Shown: positions 1-5,900 of the stretch, one piece after another
How the letters are laid out: each line of letters begins with the position of its first letter
Numbering within the stretch: the stretch's first letter is position 1
Source of the DNA: CAXTEJ01 sp964243295
GTDB lineage: Bacteria; Actinomycetota; Actinomycetes; Actinomycetales; Angustibacteraceae
Length of the DNA stretch: 9,080 nt
Assembly (NCBI GenBank): GCA_964243295.1
Contig: CAXTEJ010000086.1
Span: 1-9,080 of the forward strand
Reading direction: 5' to 3'
The notes under the pieces: generated by a model
Told to the model about the DNA's origin: nothing
Database searches by the model: none
What the model saw: the letters and a program-made list of their open reading frames with translations, nothing else
Translations under genes and position numbers: made by a program

Positions 1-1
1 G

Positions 2-319
2 GGCTTCGAGGGCGGCGACGAGCTCGTCGGCTGTCAGGGTCCACAGGTGAGTGGTGACGGCGGCGAGGTCGCGGGTTGCGGCGAGGGACCGCCCCAGCGC
101 CAGCAGCACCGGTGAGGCTGGTGACGGCGCAGGCGCTGGCGCAGGTGCTGCCGGTGCTGCTGCTGCGGCTGTGGTCGCTGGTGACGCGCTGAGGTTCCCG
201 CCGGCGGTGTCAGCGGTGTCAGCGGTGTCAGCGGTGTCGGTGAGGTCGGCTTGGGTCCGGTCGCCGCTGCCCTGCGGGGGCGGGTCGCCGTCCGTGTCGG
301 GTGTGGTGCGGTGGTCCAT
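2..319 (-). CDS. DUF222/HNH endonuclease-family protein (13E12-like), N-terminal part, cut by window edge
   Basis: The first 106 codons are visible and the 3' part lies beyond base 1. The translation starts MDHRTTPDTDGD. Residues 24-40 are an Asp-Thr-Ala repeat and residues 43-70 an Ala/Pro/Ser-rich stretch, both low complexity and probably disordered. From about residue 71 an ordered helical segment begins (VLLALGRSLAATRDLAAV), followed by HLWTLTADELVAALEA, which resembles the start of the DUF222 domain of actinobacterial 13E12-repeat proteins. Those proteins usually carry an HNH nuclease domain at the C-terminus, which cannot be seen here. Family members often occur in many copies per genome and their role is not settled. 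The ATG at 319 was chosen because a TAGGTT -10 element ends 7 nt upstream, as in leaderless actinobacterial transcripts; there is no good SD. The plus-strand frame across the same bases is a shadow. The family call rests on about 35 ordered residues, so it is moderate. Confidence 0.62.
   Translation of the reverse strand, partial: MDHRTTPDTDGDPPPQGSGDRTQADLTDTADTADTADTAGGNLSASPATTAAAAAPAAPAPAPAPSPASPVLLALGRSLAATRDLAAVTTHLWTLTADELVAALEA
204..239. repeat. 9-bp tandem repeat inside the DUF222 gene, four copies
   Basis: Four adjacent copies of gcggtgtca occur, the last ending in g. Read on the minus strand they encode repeated Asp-Thr-Ala. The period is a multiple of three, so gain or loss of a unit keeps the reading frame. 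It lies in the low-complexity N-terminal tail, before the ordered domain. Confidence 0.9.
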
Positions 320-326
320 ACCGATG

Positions 327-332
327 AACCTA
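327..332 (-). promoter_or_regulatory. -10 element of a leaderless-type promoter for the DUF222 gene
   Basis: On the minus strand TAGGTT fits the actinobacterial TANNNT -10 pattern. The seven bases CATCGGT separate it from the ATG, so transcription would begin at or within a base or two of the start codon. No convincing -35 box is seen at 16-18 bp. The missing SD agrees with leaderless translation. Confidence 0.6.
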
Positions 333-333
333 G

Positions 334-349
334 CTGTCACCACTGACAG
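334..349. promoter_or_regulatory. Palindromic operator-like site at the DUF222 promoter
   Basis: CTGTCA-CCAC-TGACAG is a perfect 6-bp inverted repeat with a 4-bp spacer. It lies immediately upstream of the -10 element, filling most of the -10/-35 spacer. A dimeric protein bound here would occlude or stimulate RNA polymerase. Nothing in the window identifies the protein. Confidence 0.5.
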
Positions 350-370
350 AACCCGTTGTGTCGCAGGGGT

Positions 371-424
371 TGTGGACGGTGGGAAGAACACCCGAACCTG
401 TGGACGAACGGCAGCTGTGGATGA
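371..424 (+). promoter_or_regulatory. Three TGTGGA motifs upstream of the DUF222 promoter
   Basis: TGTGGACGG (371-379), TGTGGACGA (399-407) and TGTGGATGA (416-424) lie on the same strand, with starts 28 and 17 bp apart. They resemble the actinobacterial DnaA box TGTGGACAA with one or two mismatches in the last positions. They may be protein-binding sites for the DUF222 promoter. Three imperfect boxes do not make an origin, and no dnaA or dnaN is present. Confidence 0.35.
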
Positions 425-494
425 CGTGCGATGCCGACGCGACGACCAGTCCGCGGCCGGGTGCGGCGTGGTCGCGGGCGTGGTGGCGAGGCAG

Positions 495-525
495 TGGTCG
501 CGATGGCGACCAGCACGTCGCGACC
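495..525. repeat. Overlapping, mutually exclusive inverted repeats
   Basis: TGGTCGC (495-501) and GCGACCA (506-512) form a perfect 7-bp stem with a GATG loop. The same left arm, GGTCGCGA (496-503), can instead pair with TCGCGACC (518-525) in an 8-bp stem. The two pairings share the left arm and cannot form together. The related complement ATCGCGACC recurs at 564-572, inside the first unit of the tandem array. Confidence 0.6.
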
Positions 526-552
526 GGCCCTGTACCCACGTCCGGCGGCGGC

Positions 553-772
553 GGGATTGCACGATCGCGACCGGTGTGGGGCCGGAGCGGGCCGGGATTG
601 CATGATCACCAACGGTGTGGGGCCGGAGCGGGCCGGGATTGCATGATCACCAACGGTGTGGGGCGGGAGCGGGCCGGGATTGCATGATCACCAACGGTGT
701 GGGCTGGAGCGGGCCGGGATTGCATGATCACCAACGGTGTGGGGCCGGAGCGGGCCGGGATTGCATGATCAC
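553..772. repeat. Tandem array of ~41-bp units, five full copies plus a 16-bp partial copy
   Basis: Full units start at 553, 594, 635, 676 and 716, and a partial unit covers 757-772. Lengths are 41, 41, 41, 40 and 41 bp; the fourth unit lost one base in the G run. Each unit begins with gggattgc, then a GATC-centred hexamer palindrome, then (in units 2-5) caccaacggtg, a short CACC/GGTG inverted repeat. It ends in a G/C-rich part close to ggggccggagcgggcc. Units 2-5 are nearly identical. Unit 1 differs from the rest at four sites, all at or just after the palindrome. There are no spacers, so it is not CRISPR. Recent expansion by slippage or unequal exchange fits the near identity of the right-hand units. 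Function is unknown; similar sites next to other DUF222 genes would suggest a link to that family. Confidence 0.95.
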
Positions 773-851
773 GGGGGAGGCGGGGCTGCGGACCGGGCGG
801 GCGGACGCACGTGTCTCACGATGGTCACGCCACATCCGGCTGTCGCCAGAC

Positions 852-865
852 GACAAGCGCTTGCA
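852..865. promoter_or_regulatory. LacI-family operator-like palindrome upstream of the hydrolase
   Basis: CAAGCGCTTG (854-863) is a perfect 10-bp palindrome with a central CG step. Read on the minus strand, TGCAAGCGCTTGTC approaches the LacI/CcpA-type pattern TGNAANCGNTTNCA. It lies about 220 bp upstream of the hydrolase start. LacI-family repressors that sense oligosaccharides commonly control polysaccharidase genes in actinobacteria, so sugar-dependent repression is plausible. No regulator gene is in the window. Confidence 0.42.
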
Positions 866-870
866 CCGTC

Positions 871-890
871 CCGGGTGAGTTCTTGCCCGG
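871..890 (+). other. Small hairpin upstream of the hydrolase
   Basis: CCGGGTGA (871-878) and TTGCCCGG (883-890) can pair over 8 bp, including two G-U pairs, with a GTTC loop. It begins 8 bp after the LacI-like palindrome. It could be part of an RNA leader if transcription starts upstream. No run of T follows it. Confidence 0.3.
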
Positions 891-922
891 ATTCGCCCGT
901 TGACCGGCTGATGACAACGTGA

Positions 923-949
923 GGCACAAAGCCTTGACCTGGCTGTGCC
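923..949 (+). other. Bulged hairpin in the putative hydrolase leader
   Basis: GGCAC (923-927) pairs with GTGCC (945-949), and AGCC (930-933) pairs with GGCT (941-944). Two unpaired A residues sit on the left strand, and the loop is TTGACCT. The 9-bp stem with an AA bulge is stable and could be an RNA element. It does not match the c-di-GMP-I aptamer: the CAAAGCC fragment is present but the GGGCAAACC half and the tetraloop receptor are absent. Confidence 0.35.
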
Positions 950-1037
950 GACAGTGGTCTGGTGGTCGCGATCCACACAAGTCCGCACCGGCGCGGGACC
1001 CGTCTGTACCGGCCGTGGCCTGTGTCCGATGACGGAT

Positions 1038-1059
1038 GTGCCGGCAGCCCGCACGGCAC
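1038..1059 (+). other. Hairpin just upstream of the hydrolase SD
   Basis: GTGCCG (1038-1043) and CGGCAC (1054-1059) form a perfect 6-bp stem with a 10-nt loop. It ends 7 nt before the SD at 1067-1074, so it would stand next to the ribosome-loading site in the mRNA. It may merely be chance pairing in GC-rich sequence. Confidence 0.3.
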
Positions 1060-1066
1060 GCGACGG

Positions 1067-1074
1067 GGTGAGGA
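1067..1074 (+). promoter_or_regulatory. Ribosome binding site that decides the hydrolase start
   Basis: GGTGAGGA lies 7 nt before the ATG at 1082. It favours this ATG over the in-frame GTG at 962, which would add 40 residues without hydrophobic character ahead of a good signal peptide. Confidence 0.7.
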
Positions 1075-1081
1075 CGCCCGC

Positions 1082-4000
1082 ATGCGCAGACTCAGATCAA
1101 CCTTCATGGTGCTCGCCATGACCGTGACGCCCATCGTGGCCGTGGCCCCCGGCGCCATGGCGCTCCCACCGGTCGCCGCCGGCGCGCCCCAGGCGGCGGT
1201 CCAGGCGGCGGTCACGGCGGCTGACGGCGACTCGCCGGAGGGCAGCTTCACGTCGAAGAACGCCGGCAGGACGGTTCCGGAGATGTCGATCGGCATCGAC
1301 GGCACGGTCTACGAGAACAAGAACAAGAACTACGTCGAGGCCCGTGACGGCGGGTTGTACGACGGCGAGGACCCCTTCACGTTCGTCGGCTACAACAGTC
1401 CGAACTACGCGTTCCTCGAGGACCCGAACTGGCACTCCATCGAGAACTACGAGATGGAGGACCTGATCAAGAGCGTGGCGCAGAGCCACTCCAAGGTCGT
1501 CCGCGTCTACTCCATGGGCTTCCAGATCCTCCCGTCGTACACGGGCAACAAGCTCTACACCGAGAACGGCGCCACGCTGCAGCAGGCGCCCAAGCACATC
1601 GGCTGGGACCCCACGGCGCCCAAGGTGCAGAGCGTCAACCCGGCGCCCGCGAGCTACACCGGCGGCGACTTCTTCCTCAACGAGCCGGTCTGGGACAAGG
1701 TCGACTACTTCCTCGCCACCGCCGACCGCTACGGCGTGCGCGTCGTCTTCCCGTTCGTCAACGAGTGGGACTGGTTCGGCGGCCGCGGTGCGTTCGCGAA
1801 CTACTACGGCATCGGTAACCGCGGCTCCGACTTCTACGGCACCAACGCCAACAGCGCGTTCATGGGTGAGATGTACGACCGGCTCACCAGCCGCATCATG
1901 AACCGCGTCAACACGGTGTCCGGCATCAGGTACAAGGACGACCCGGCGGTCATGGCCTGGGAGACCAGCAACGAGTTCACCGGCGCCGACTCGCAGTGGA
2001 CGATCGCGCGCGGCAAGCACCTGCACGACGACGAGGGCATCAGCCAGCTGTTCATGGACGGCACCTACACGACCGGTGCCGAGAACGTGACGCGGATGAA
2101 CGCGTACAAGGTGCGGGTCGCCTCGCCGTACGTCGACATCATGAACGACCACTTCTACGCCAGTGGCGTGCCGAACTTCGTCGGCGGCATGGTGCCGCTC
2201 GCGCAGGTGGCCGCCGCCGGTGGCAAGCCTTACGTCGTCGGTGAGTACGGCCTGACGGCGGCTGACGAGATGGACCACCTGCTGCGTGTCATGGGCGACT
2301 ACGGCGTCGACGGCGCCATGGTGTGGAGCCTGCGCTACCGCGACGCGCGTGGCGGCTACTACTGGCACCGCGACGACCAGAGCACCTACGACATCAACTA
2401 CAACAGCTACCACTGGCCCGGCTTCGCCGAGAACTCAGAGTTCGAGGAGAAGAAGGTCGTGGACATGATCCGCGAGTACTCCTACCGGATGGACGGGCAG
2501 CAGACCCCGCCGCCGCCGGTGCCCGACACCGCGCCGCAGCTGCTCGACATCGCCTCGCCGAGCGCCATCAACTGGCGCGGGACGACGGGCGCGAACGGGT
2601 ACGACGTCGAGCGCGCCACCAGCGCGGACGGGCCCTGGACCGTCGTCGCCCACGACCTGTCGGACTCGATGTCGGTCGTGCGCGAGGGCCCGCTGTTCCG
2701 TGACGTCAGCACGCAGACGGGCACGAGCTACTGGTACCGGGTGCGCGGCCGCAACGTCGACAACCCGACCGGCTGGTCGCCGTACAGCAACGTGGTGGGC
2801 CCGGTCGCGGGCGACGTCTCCGCGGTCGGCAGCAACGTCGCCGCGGGGCTCGACCCGGGCTTCGAGTCCGGCGACGCCGTGCAGCCGTGGTCCGGCGACA
2901 GCACCACGCCGGGCCTGTCCTTCCGCAGCGGCGGCACCGCCCCCGCGGTCGGCGTCGCGGCCTTCACGACCGACCCCCACGCCGGTGCTCGCGCGGTGAC
3001 GGCCACCGGCACCGGAGAGCTGTGGTTCAAGACGCCGGTCAAGCCGCGCACCAGCTACGTCGCGTCGTTCTGGATGAAGACCACCAGCGCGGCCACCAAG
3101 TTCACGGTGCTCAGCCGTGAGAACAGGGCCGGCCAGGTCACGGCCGCCGGTGACGTGGATCCCTACCAGTACCGCGGCCCCGGCCCGAGCAACGCGGGTG
3201 GCGTGCTCGCCTTCAGCGACTACGCGAACCGCACGATCCTGACCAGCGTCGACAAGGAGTTCTCGAACTCGCTGTCCGACGTGACGCCGATCGCCGACGG
3301 CCAGTGGCACTACTACTCGGCGGTCTTCAACGGCGGCGACCTCGACGTCAAGGCCGGCACCACCGAGGCCAACCTGGTCGTCAGCAACGCCGTACCGGAC
3401 GCCAGCGTCGCGGTCGACGACGTGAACGTGCACGAGACCCTGCTCGCCAACAGCACCTTCACCGGCTGGGGCGTGCGCTGGCAGGCCGACCAGCCGTGGG
3501 TGTTCCGGTCGCGCACCGCGATCAACAACCAGAGCACCACCGCGCTGCTCAAGGCGGTCACCGGCAGCGGCGGTCGGCTGAGCCAGCAGGTGCGCGTCGC
3601 CAAGGGCACCGACTACGCGCTGGCCTTCTCGACCCAGAACTCGTCGAACGGCGTGAAGTACGCCGTGCTCGACGAGGCGGGCCGCTACCTCGTGCGGCCG
3701 ACGACCGTGCCGGCCTCGGAGGCCTTCCGCACGAACGTGGTGCGGTTCGCGACCGGCGACAACGAGAAGGTCACCGTCGCGTTCTACGACGCGGTGCGCA
3801 GCCCGGGCTCCTTCCGGGTCGACGAGCTCGACCTGGTCGCGGCACGGCACGCGGCGTTCCCGGCCGACGACGGCGCTACCGCCATCGAGCCCACGGTGGC
3901 CCAGGCGACCGACCCGCTGGCGATCGAGGACGGCGACAGCGCGCTGGGCGACCAGGCGAAGCTCGCCGCGCAGTGGACCGCCAAGCGCATGACGCTGACG

Positions 4001-5827
4001 CTCGACCCGGCCGCTGCGACGTCCGGCATGGACGGCGTGCGGGTGGCCTACGAGCCGGGCGGCTCGGCGGTCACGTCGTTCGCGACGCCGCTCGACCTGT
4101 CGTCGCGAGAAGGGCTGAGCCTGGCCCTCGACGGCCACGACAGCCGTGGCACCGTGCAGCTGCAGCTCACGGACGCGAGGGGCGGCAGGGCGACCTGGCG
4201 CTTCACGCTCTCGGACGCCTCGGGCAGCCAGTTCGTCCGCTTCCCCGCCAAGGGCTTCGACCCGGCAGCGGTGGTGAAGGCCGAGCTGTCGGTCGCCGGC
4301 GGCACCACGGGCAGCTTCACCTTCGACGAGCTCGTCGCGGCGTCGCCGTACCTGGTCGACAGCGGCTCGGGCGACTCGACCTGGGCCCGCACGGTCAGCC
4401 GGCCCGGTGAGGACGTCGTCACCGGCCGCAGCGCGTCGGCCCGGATCTCGACGGGCACCGCACCCACGGGCGGGATCGACGACGGCACCTCGCGTGTGGT
4501 GACGTACAGCTACAACGAGGGCAGCAACCGCCAGATCAAGCCCTTCTCCCAGATCGGTACGGCCCTCGCCGGCGCCGACTGGAGCGACCGCGAGGACCTG
4601 CAGCTGTGGGTCCGCCGGGGCACCACCACGCCCGGCTCCGACACCGTGATGGCGGTGCGGCTGTACCTCGCGGACGGTCGCTACGCCGAGGCCGCCACGC
4701 GGCTGAACGACGTCGCGCCGGAGGGGCAGCTGCTCACGCTGCCGCTGGAGGACTTCACCGTCTTCCCGACGGACGAGCCGTTCGACCCCGCGGCGAGCGC
4801 CGTCACGGGCGCCGGGCTGGTCTTCTCCCAGGCCGGCCACCTCGTCGCCGACGTCCCGTCCACGGGTGTCATCACGGTCGGCAGCCCGGTCGTCGACAAC
4901 GTCGTCCACCTCGACGACGTGCGCGTCGTCCGTCACTCGATCGCCCCGGTCACGGTGCGCCCGGGTGCGGGCTCCGCGTCGGTCAGCTGGACCGACCCCG
5001 ACGCCGCCGGCTTCAGCGGCGTGCGGGTCGAGACGCTGCGCGGCAGCACGGTCGTGAGGACGGCCACGGTGGCGCCCGGCGTCCAGCAGGCCGTCGTCCG
5101 CGGGCTGGCCGACGGAACGCGCTACACCGTGCGGCTCACGGCGCTGGCGGGCACGCGGGTGCTGTCCACGGCGACGGTGCGCACGGTGCCCGGGGGCAAG
5201 GTCTCGCTGACCGCCCGGCCCGTGCGGCTGGTGGCCGGCGAGCAGGTGCGCGGCACCGTGGCGCTCGACGGGTTCTCGGTGCCGGTGCACGCCGGTGAGG
5301 TCGCCGTGACGGTCGACCCCGCGGTCCTCACCCCCGTGTCGGCGATCAGCCGCACCGAGGGCCTCGAGGTCACGGGATCCACGCTCGCGGGCAGCACCTG
5401 GACGATCGCCTTCCGGGCGACCGACGAGGCGGGGTACGTCGGTCGCGGACCCGTGCTCGACCTGCTGCTGCGCTCGAAGGTCGACCAGGCCTCGGCCATC
5501 ACGTCCGTGGTGCTGGGTGCGAGGTCGGCGGTCGCCCTGACCGCCGACGAGCCGGCACAGACCGCGCCGACGACGGCCGCCCCGGCGGTCACCGTCTACG
5601 AGGGCGGGTTCACCGCGCTGCAGCAGGTCGTGAGCACCTTCAGCTCCAAGCCCGTGGTGGCGGCGAGCCTGAACCGCACGCTCGCGGCGGCCGAGCGGGC
5701 GCGCGACGCCCGCACCCGACGCACCCAGCTGAACGCGTTCGAGAACCAGCTGGCGGCTCAGACCGGCAAGGCGTTCACCGCCAAGGAGGCCGAGACGCTG
5801 ATCTGGCTGGTGCGCAAGCTGCGCTGA
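1082..5827 (+). CDS. Secreted multimodular GH5-type glycoside hydrolase, probable endo-beta-1,4-mannanase
   Basis: A 1581-residue exported enzyme, likely cleaving beta-mannan or a related beta-glycan. Signal peptide: residues 1-27 (MRRLRS, a hydrophobic core, AMA cleavage). The GH5-like (beta/alpha)8 domain is about 96-465, with general acid/base E298 in WETSNEF, nucleophile E388 in VVGEYG, conserved R141, H357 in NDHFY and W415 in MVWSLR. After a proline linker (472-483) come FN3 (484-575), jelly-roll modules at about 580-786 and 787-922 (CBM4/9/22-like), two CBM11-like modules (940-1090, 1091-1286), a second FN3 (1287-1370), a cohesin-like beta module (1373-1490) and a charged helical FIMAH-like end (about 1505-1581). 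No dockerin, SLH or LPXTG signal is seen, so free secretion or substrate attachment is likely. It is monocistronic: divergent gene on the left, convergent gene on the right. Mannanase is inferred from GH5_7-like motifs such as FVGYNSPNY and VNEWDWFGG; other GH5 specificities are possible. Module borders are approximate. Confidence 0.92.
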   Translation: MRRLRSTFMVLAMTVTPIVAVAPGAMALPPVAAGAPQAAVQAAVTAADGDSPEGSFTSKNAGRTVPEMSIGIDGTVYENKNKNYVEARDGGLYDGEDPFTFVGYNSPNYAFLEDPNWHSIENYEMEDLIKSVAQSHSKVVRVYSMGFQILPSYTGNKLYTENGATLQQAPKHIGWDPTAPKVQSVNPAPASYTGGDFFLNEPVWDKVDYFLATADRYGVRVVFPFVNEWDWFGGRGAFANYYGIGNRGSDFYGTNANSAFMGEMYDRLTSRIMNRVNTVSGIRYKDDPAVMAWETSNEFTGADSQWTIARGKHLHDDEGISQLFMDGTYTTGAENVTRMNAYKVRVASPYVDIMNDHFYASGVPNFVGGMVPLAQVAAAGGKPYVVGEYGLTAADEMDHLLRVMGDYGVDGAMVWSLRYRDARGGYYWHRDDQSTYDINYNSYHWPGFAENSEFEEKKVVDMIREYSYRMDGQQTPPPPVPDTAPQLLDIASPSAINWRGTTGANGYDVERATSADGPWTVVAHDLSDSMSVVREGPLFRDVSTQTGTSYWYRVRGRNVDNPTGWSPYSNVVGPVAGDVSAVGSNVAAGLDPGFESGDAVQPWSGDSTTPGLSFRSGGTAPAVGVAAFTTDPHAGARAVTATGTGELWFKTPVKPRTSYVASFWMKTTSAATKFTVLSRENRAGQVTAAGDVDPYQYRGPGPSNAGGVLAFSDYANRTILTSVDKEFSNSLSDVTPIADGQWHYYSAVFNGGDLDVKAGTTEANLVVSNAVPDASVAVDDVNVHETLLANSTFTGWGVRWQADQPWVFRSRTAINNQSTTALLKAVTGSGGRLSQQVRVAKGTDYALAFSTQNSSNGVKYAVLDEAGRYLVRPTTVPASEAFRTNVVRFATGDNEKVTVAFYDAVRSPGSFRVDELDLVAARHAAFPADDGATAIEPTVAQATDPLAIEDGDSALGDQAKLAAQWTAKRMTLTLDPAAATSGMDGVRVAYEPGGSAVTSFATPLDLSSREGLSLALDGHDSRGTVQLQLTDARGGRATWRFTLSDASGSQFVRFPAKGFDPAAVVKAELSVAGGTTGSFTFDELVAASPYLVDSGSGDSTWARTVSRPGEDVVTGRSASARISTGTAPTGGIDDGTSRVVTYSYNEGSNRQIKPFSQIGTALAGADWSDREDLQLWVRRGTTTPGSDTVMAVRLYLADGRYAEAATRLNDVAPEGQLLTLPLEDFTVFPTDEPFDPAASAVTGAGLVFSQAGHLVADVPSTGVITVGSPVVDNVVHLDDVRVVRHSIAPVTVRPGAGSASVSWTDPDAAGFSGVRVETLRGSTVVRTATVAPGVQQAVVRGLADGTRYTVRLTALAGTRVLSTATVRTVPGGKVSLTARPVRLVAGEQVRGTVALDGFSVPVHAGEVAVTVDPAVLTPVSAISRTEGLEVTGSTLAGSTWTIAFRATDEAGYVGRGPVLDLLLRSKVDQASAITSVVLGARSAVALTADEPAQTAPTTAAPAVTVYEGGFTALQQVVSTFSSKPVVAASLNRTLAAAERARDARTRRTQLNAFENQLAAQTGKAFTAKEAETLIWLVRKLR

Positions 5828-5839
5828 CCGTCACGACGC

Positions 5840-5877
5840 CAGGAGCCGGTCCGTCCCTTGCGGCGGGCCGGCTCCTG
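5840..5877. terminator. Terminator hairpin shared by convergent genes
   Basis: CAGGAGCCGGTCCG (5840-5853) pairs with CGGGCCGGCTCCTG (5864-5877) over 14 bp with one G-U wobble and a 10-nt loop. It begins 12 bp after the hydrolase stop and ends 23 bp before the amidotransferase stop codon on the other strand. No T tract is present on either side, as often seen in high-GC actinobacteria. Its position suits both transcripts. Confidence 0.75.
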
Positions 5878-5900
5878 CGTGCGTGGCGGTCGGTGGCGGA

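Larger units (their letters stand above)
320..1081. other. Divergent intergenic region (762 bp)
   Basis: No convincing gene is present; frames that cross it are built from the tandem repeat or mirror neighbouring genes. From left to right it holds: the DUF222 promoter and palindrome (327-349); three TGTGGA motifs (371-424); nested inverted repeats (495-525); the tandem array (553-772); a LacI-like palindrome (854-863); a small hairpin (871-890); a bulged hairpin (923-949); a hairpin near the hydrolase start (1038-1059); and the hydrolase SD. The motif GGTCGCGAT or its complement occurs at 496-504, 564-572 and 964-972. Confidence 0.8.

Noticed and set aside
371..424. Chromosomal replication origin
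   Set aside because: Only three imperfect DnaA-like boxes, no AT-rich unwinding region, and no dnaA, dnaN or gyr genes nearby.
51..605. 184-residue plus-strand reading frame at the left end
   Set aside because: It mirrors the DUF222 coding strand, is Ala/Val/Arg low complexity, and runs into the tandem array. The opposite strand gives a recognisable protein and a promoter.
553..772. CRISPR array
   Set aside because: Units abut directly without unique spacers, and no cas gene is present.
358..878. Short plus-strand frames with repeated peptide such as ITNGVG
   Set aside because: They are translations of the 41-bp repeat. The unit is not a multiple of three, so the frame shifts with each unit, and no SD or conserved protein is seen.
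923..949. c-di-GMP-I (GEMM) riboswitch before the hydrolase
   Set aside because: Only a CAAAGCC fragment matches. The GGGCAAACC arm, the GNRA tetraloop and the receptor are missing.
900..962. TTGACC boxes at 900-905 and 934-939 as -35 elements
   Set aside because: No TANNNT-type -10 is found 16-19 bp downstream of either one, and the second lies in the loop of a hairpin.
962..1081. 40-residue N-terminal extension of the hydrolase from a GTG
   Set aside because: It would bury the signal peptide, has no SD, and the ATG at 1082 has a good SD and an immediate RR-hydrophobic-AMA signal.
2435..5290. 951-residue minus-strand frame
   Set aside because: Antisense shadow of the hydrolase in high-GC DNA; Arg/Ala/Gly/His-rich with no recognisable domain.
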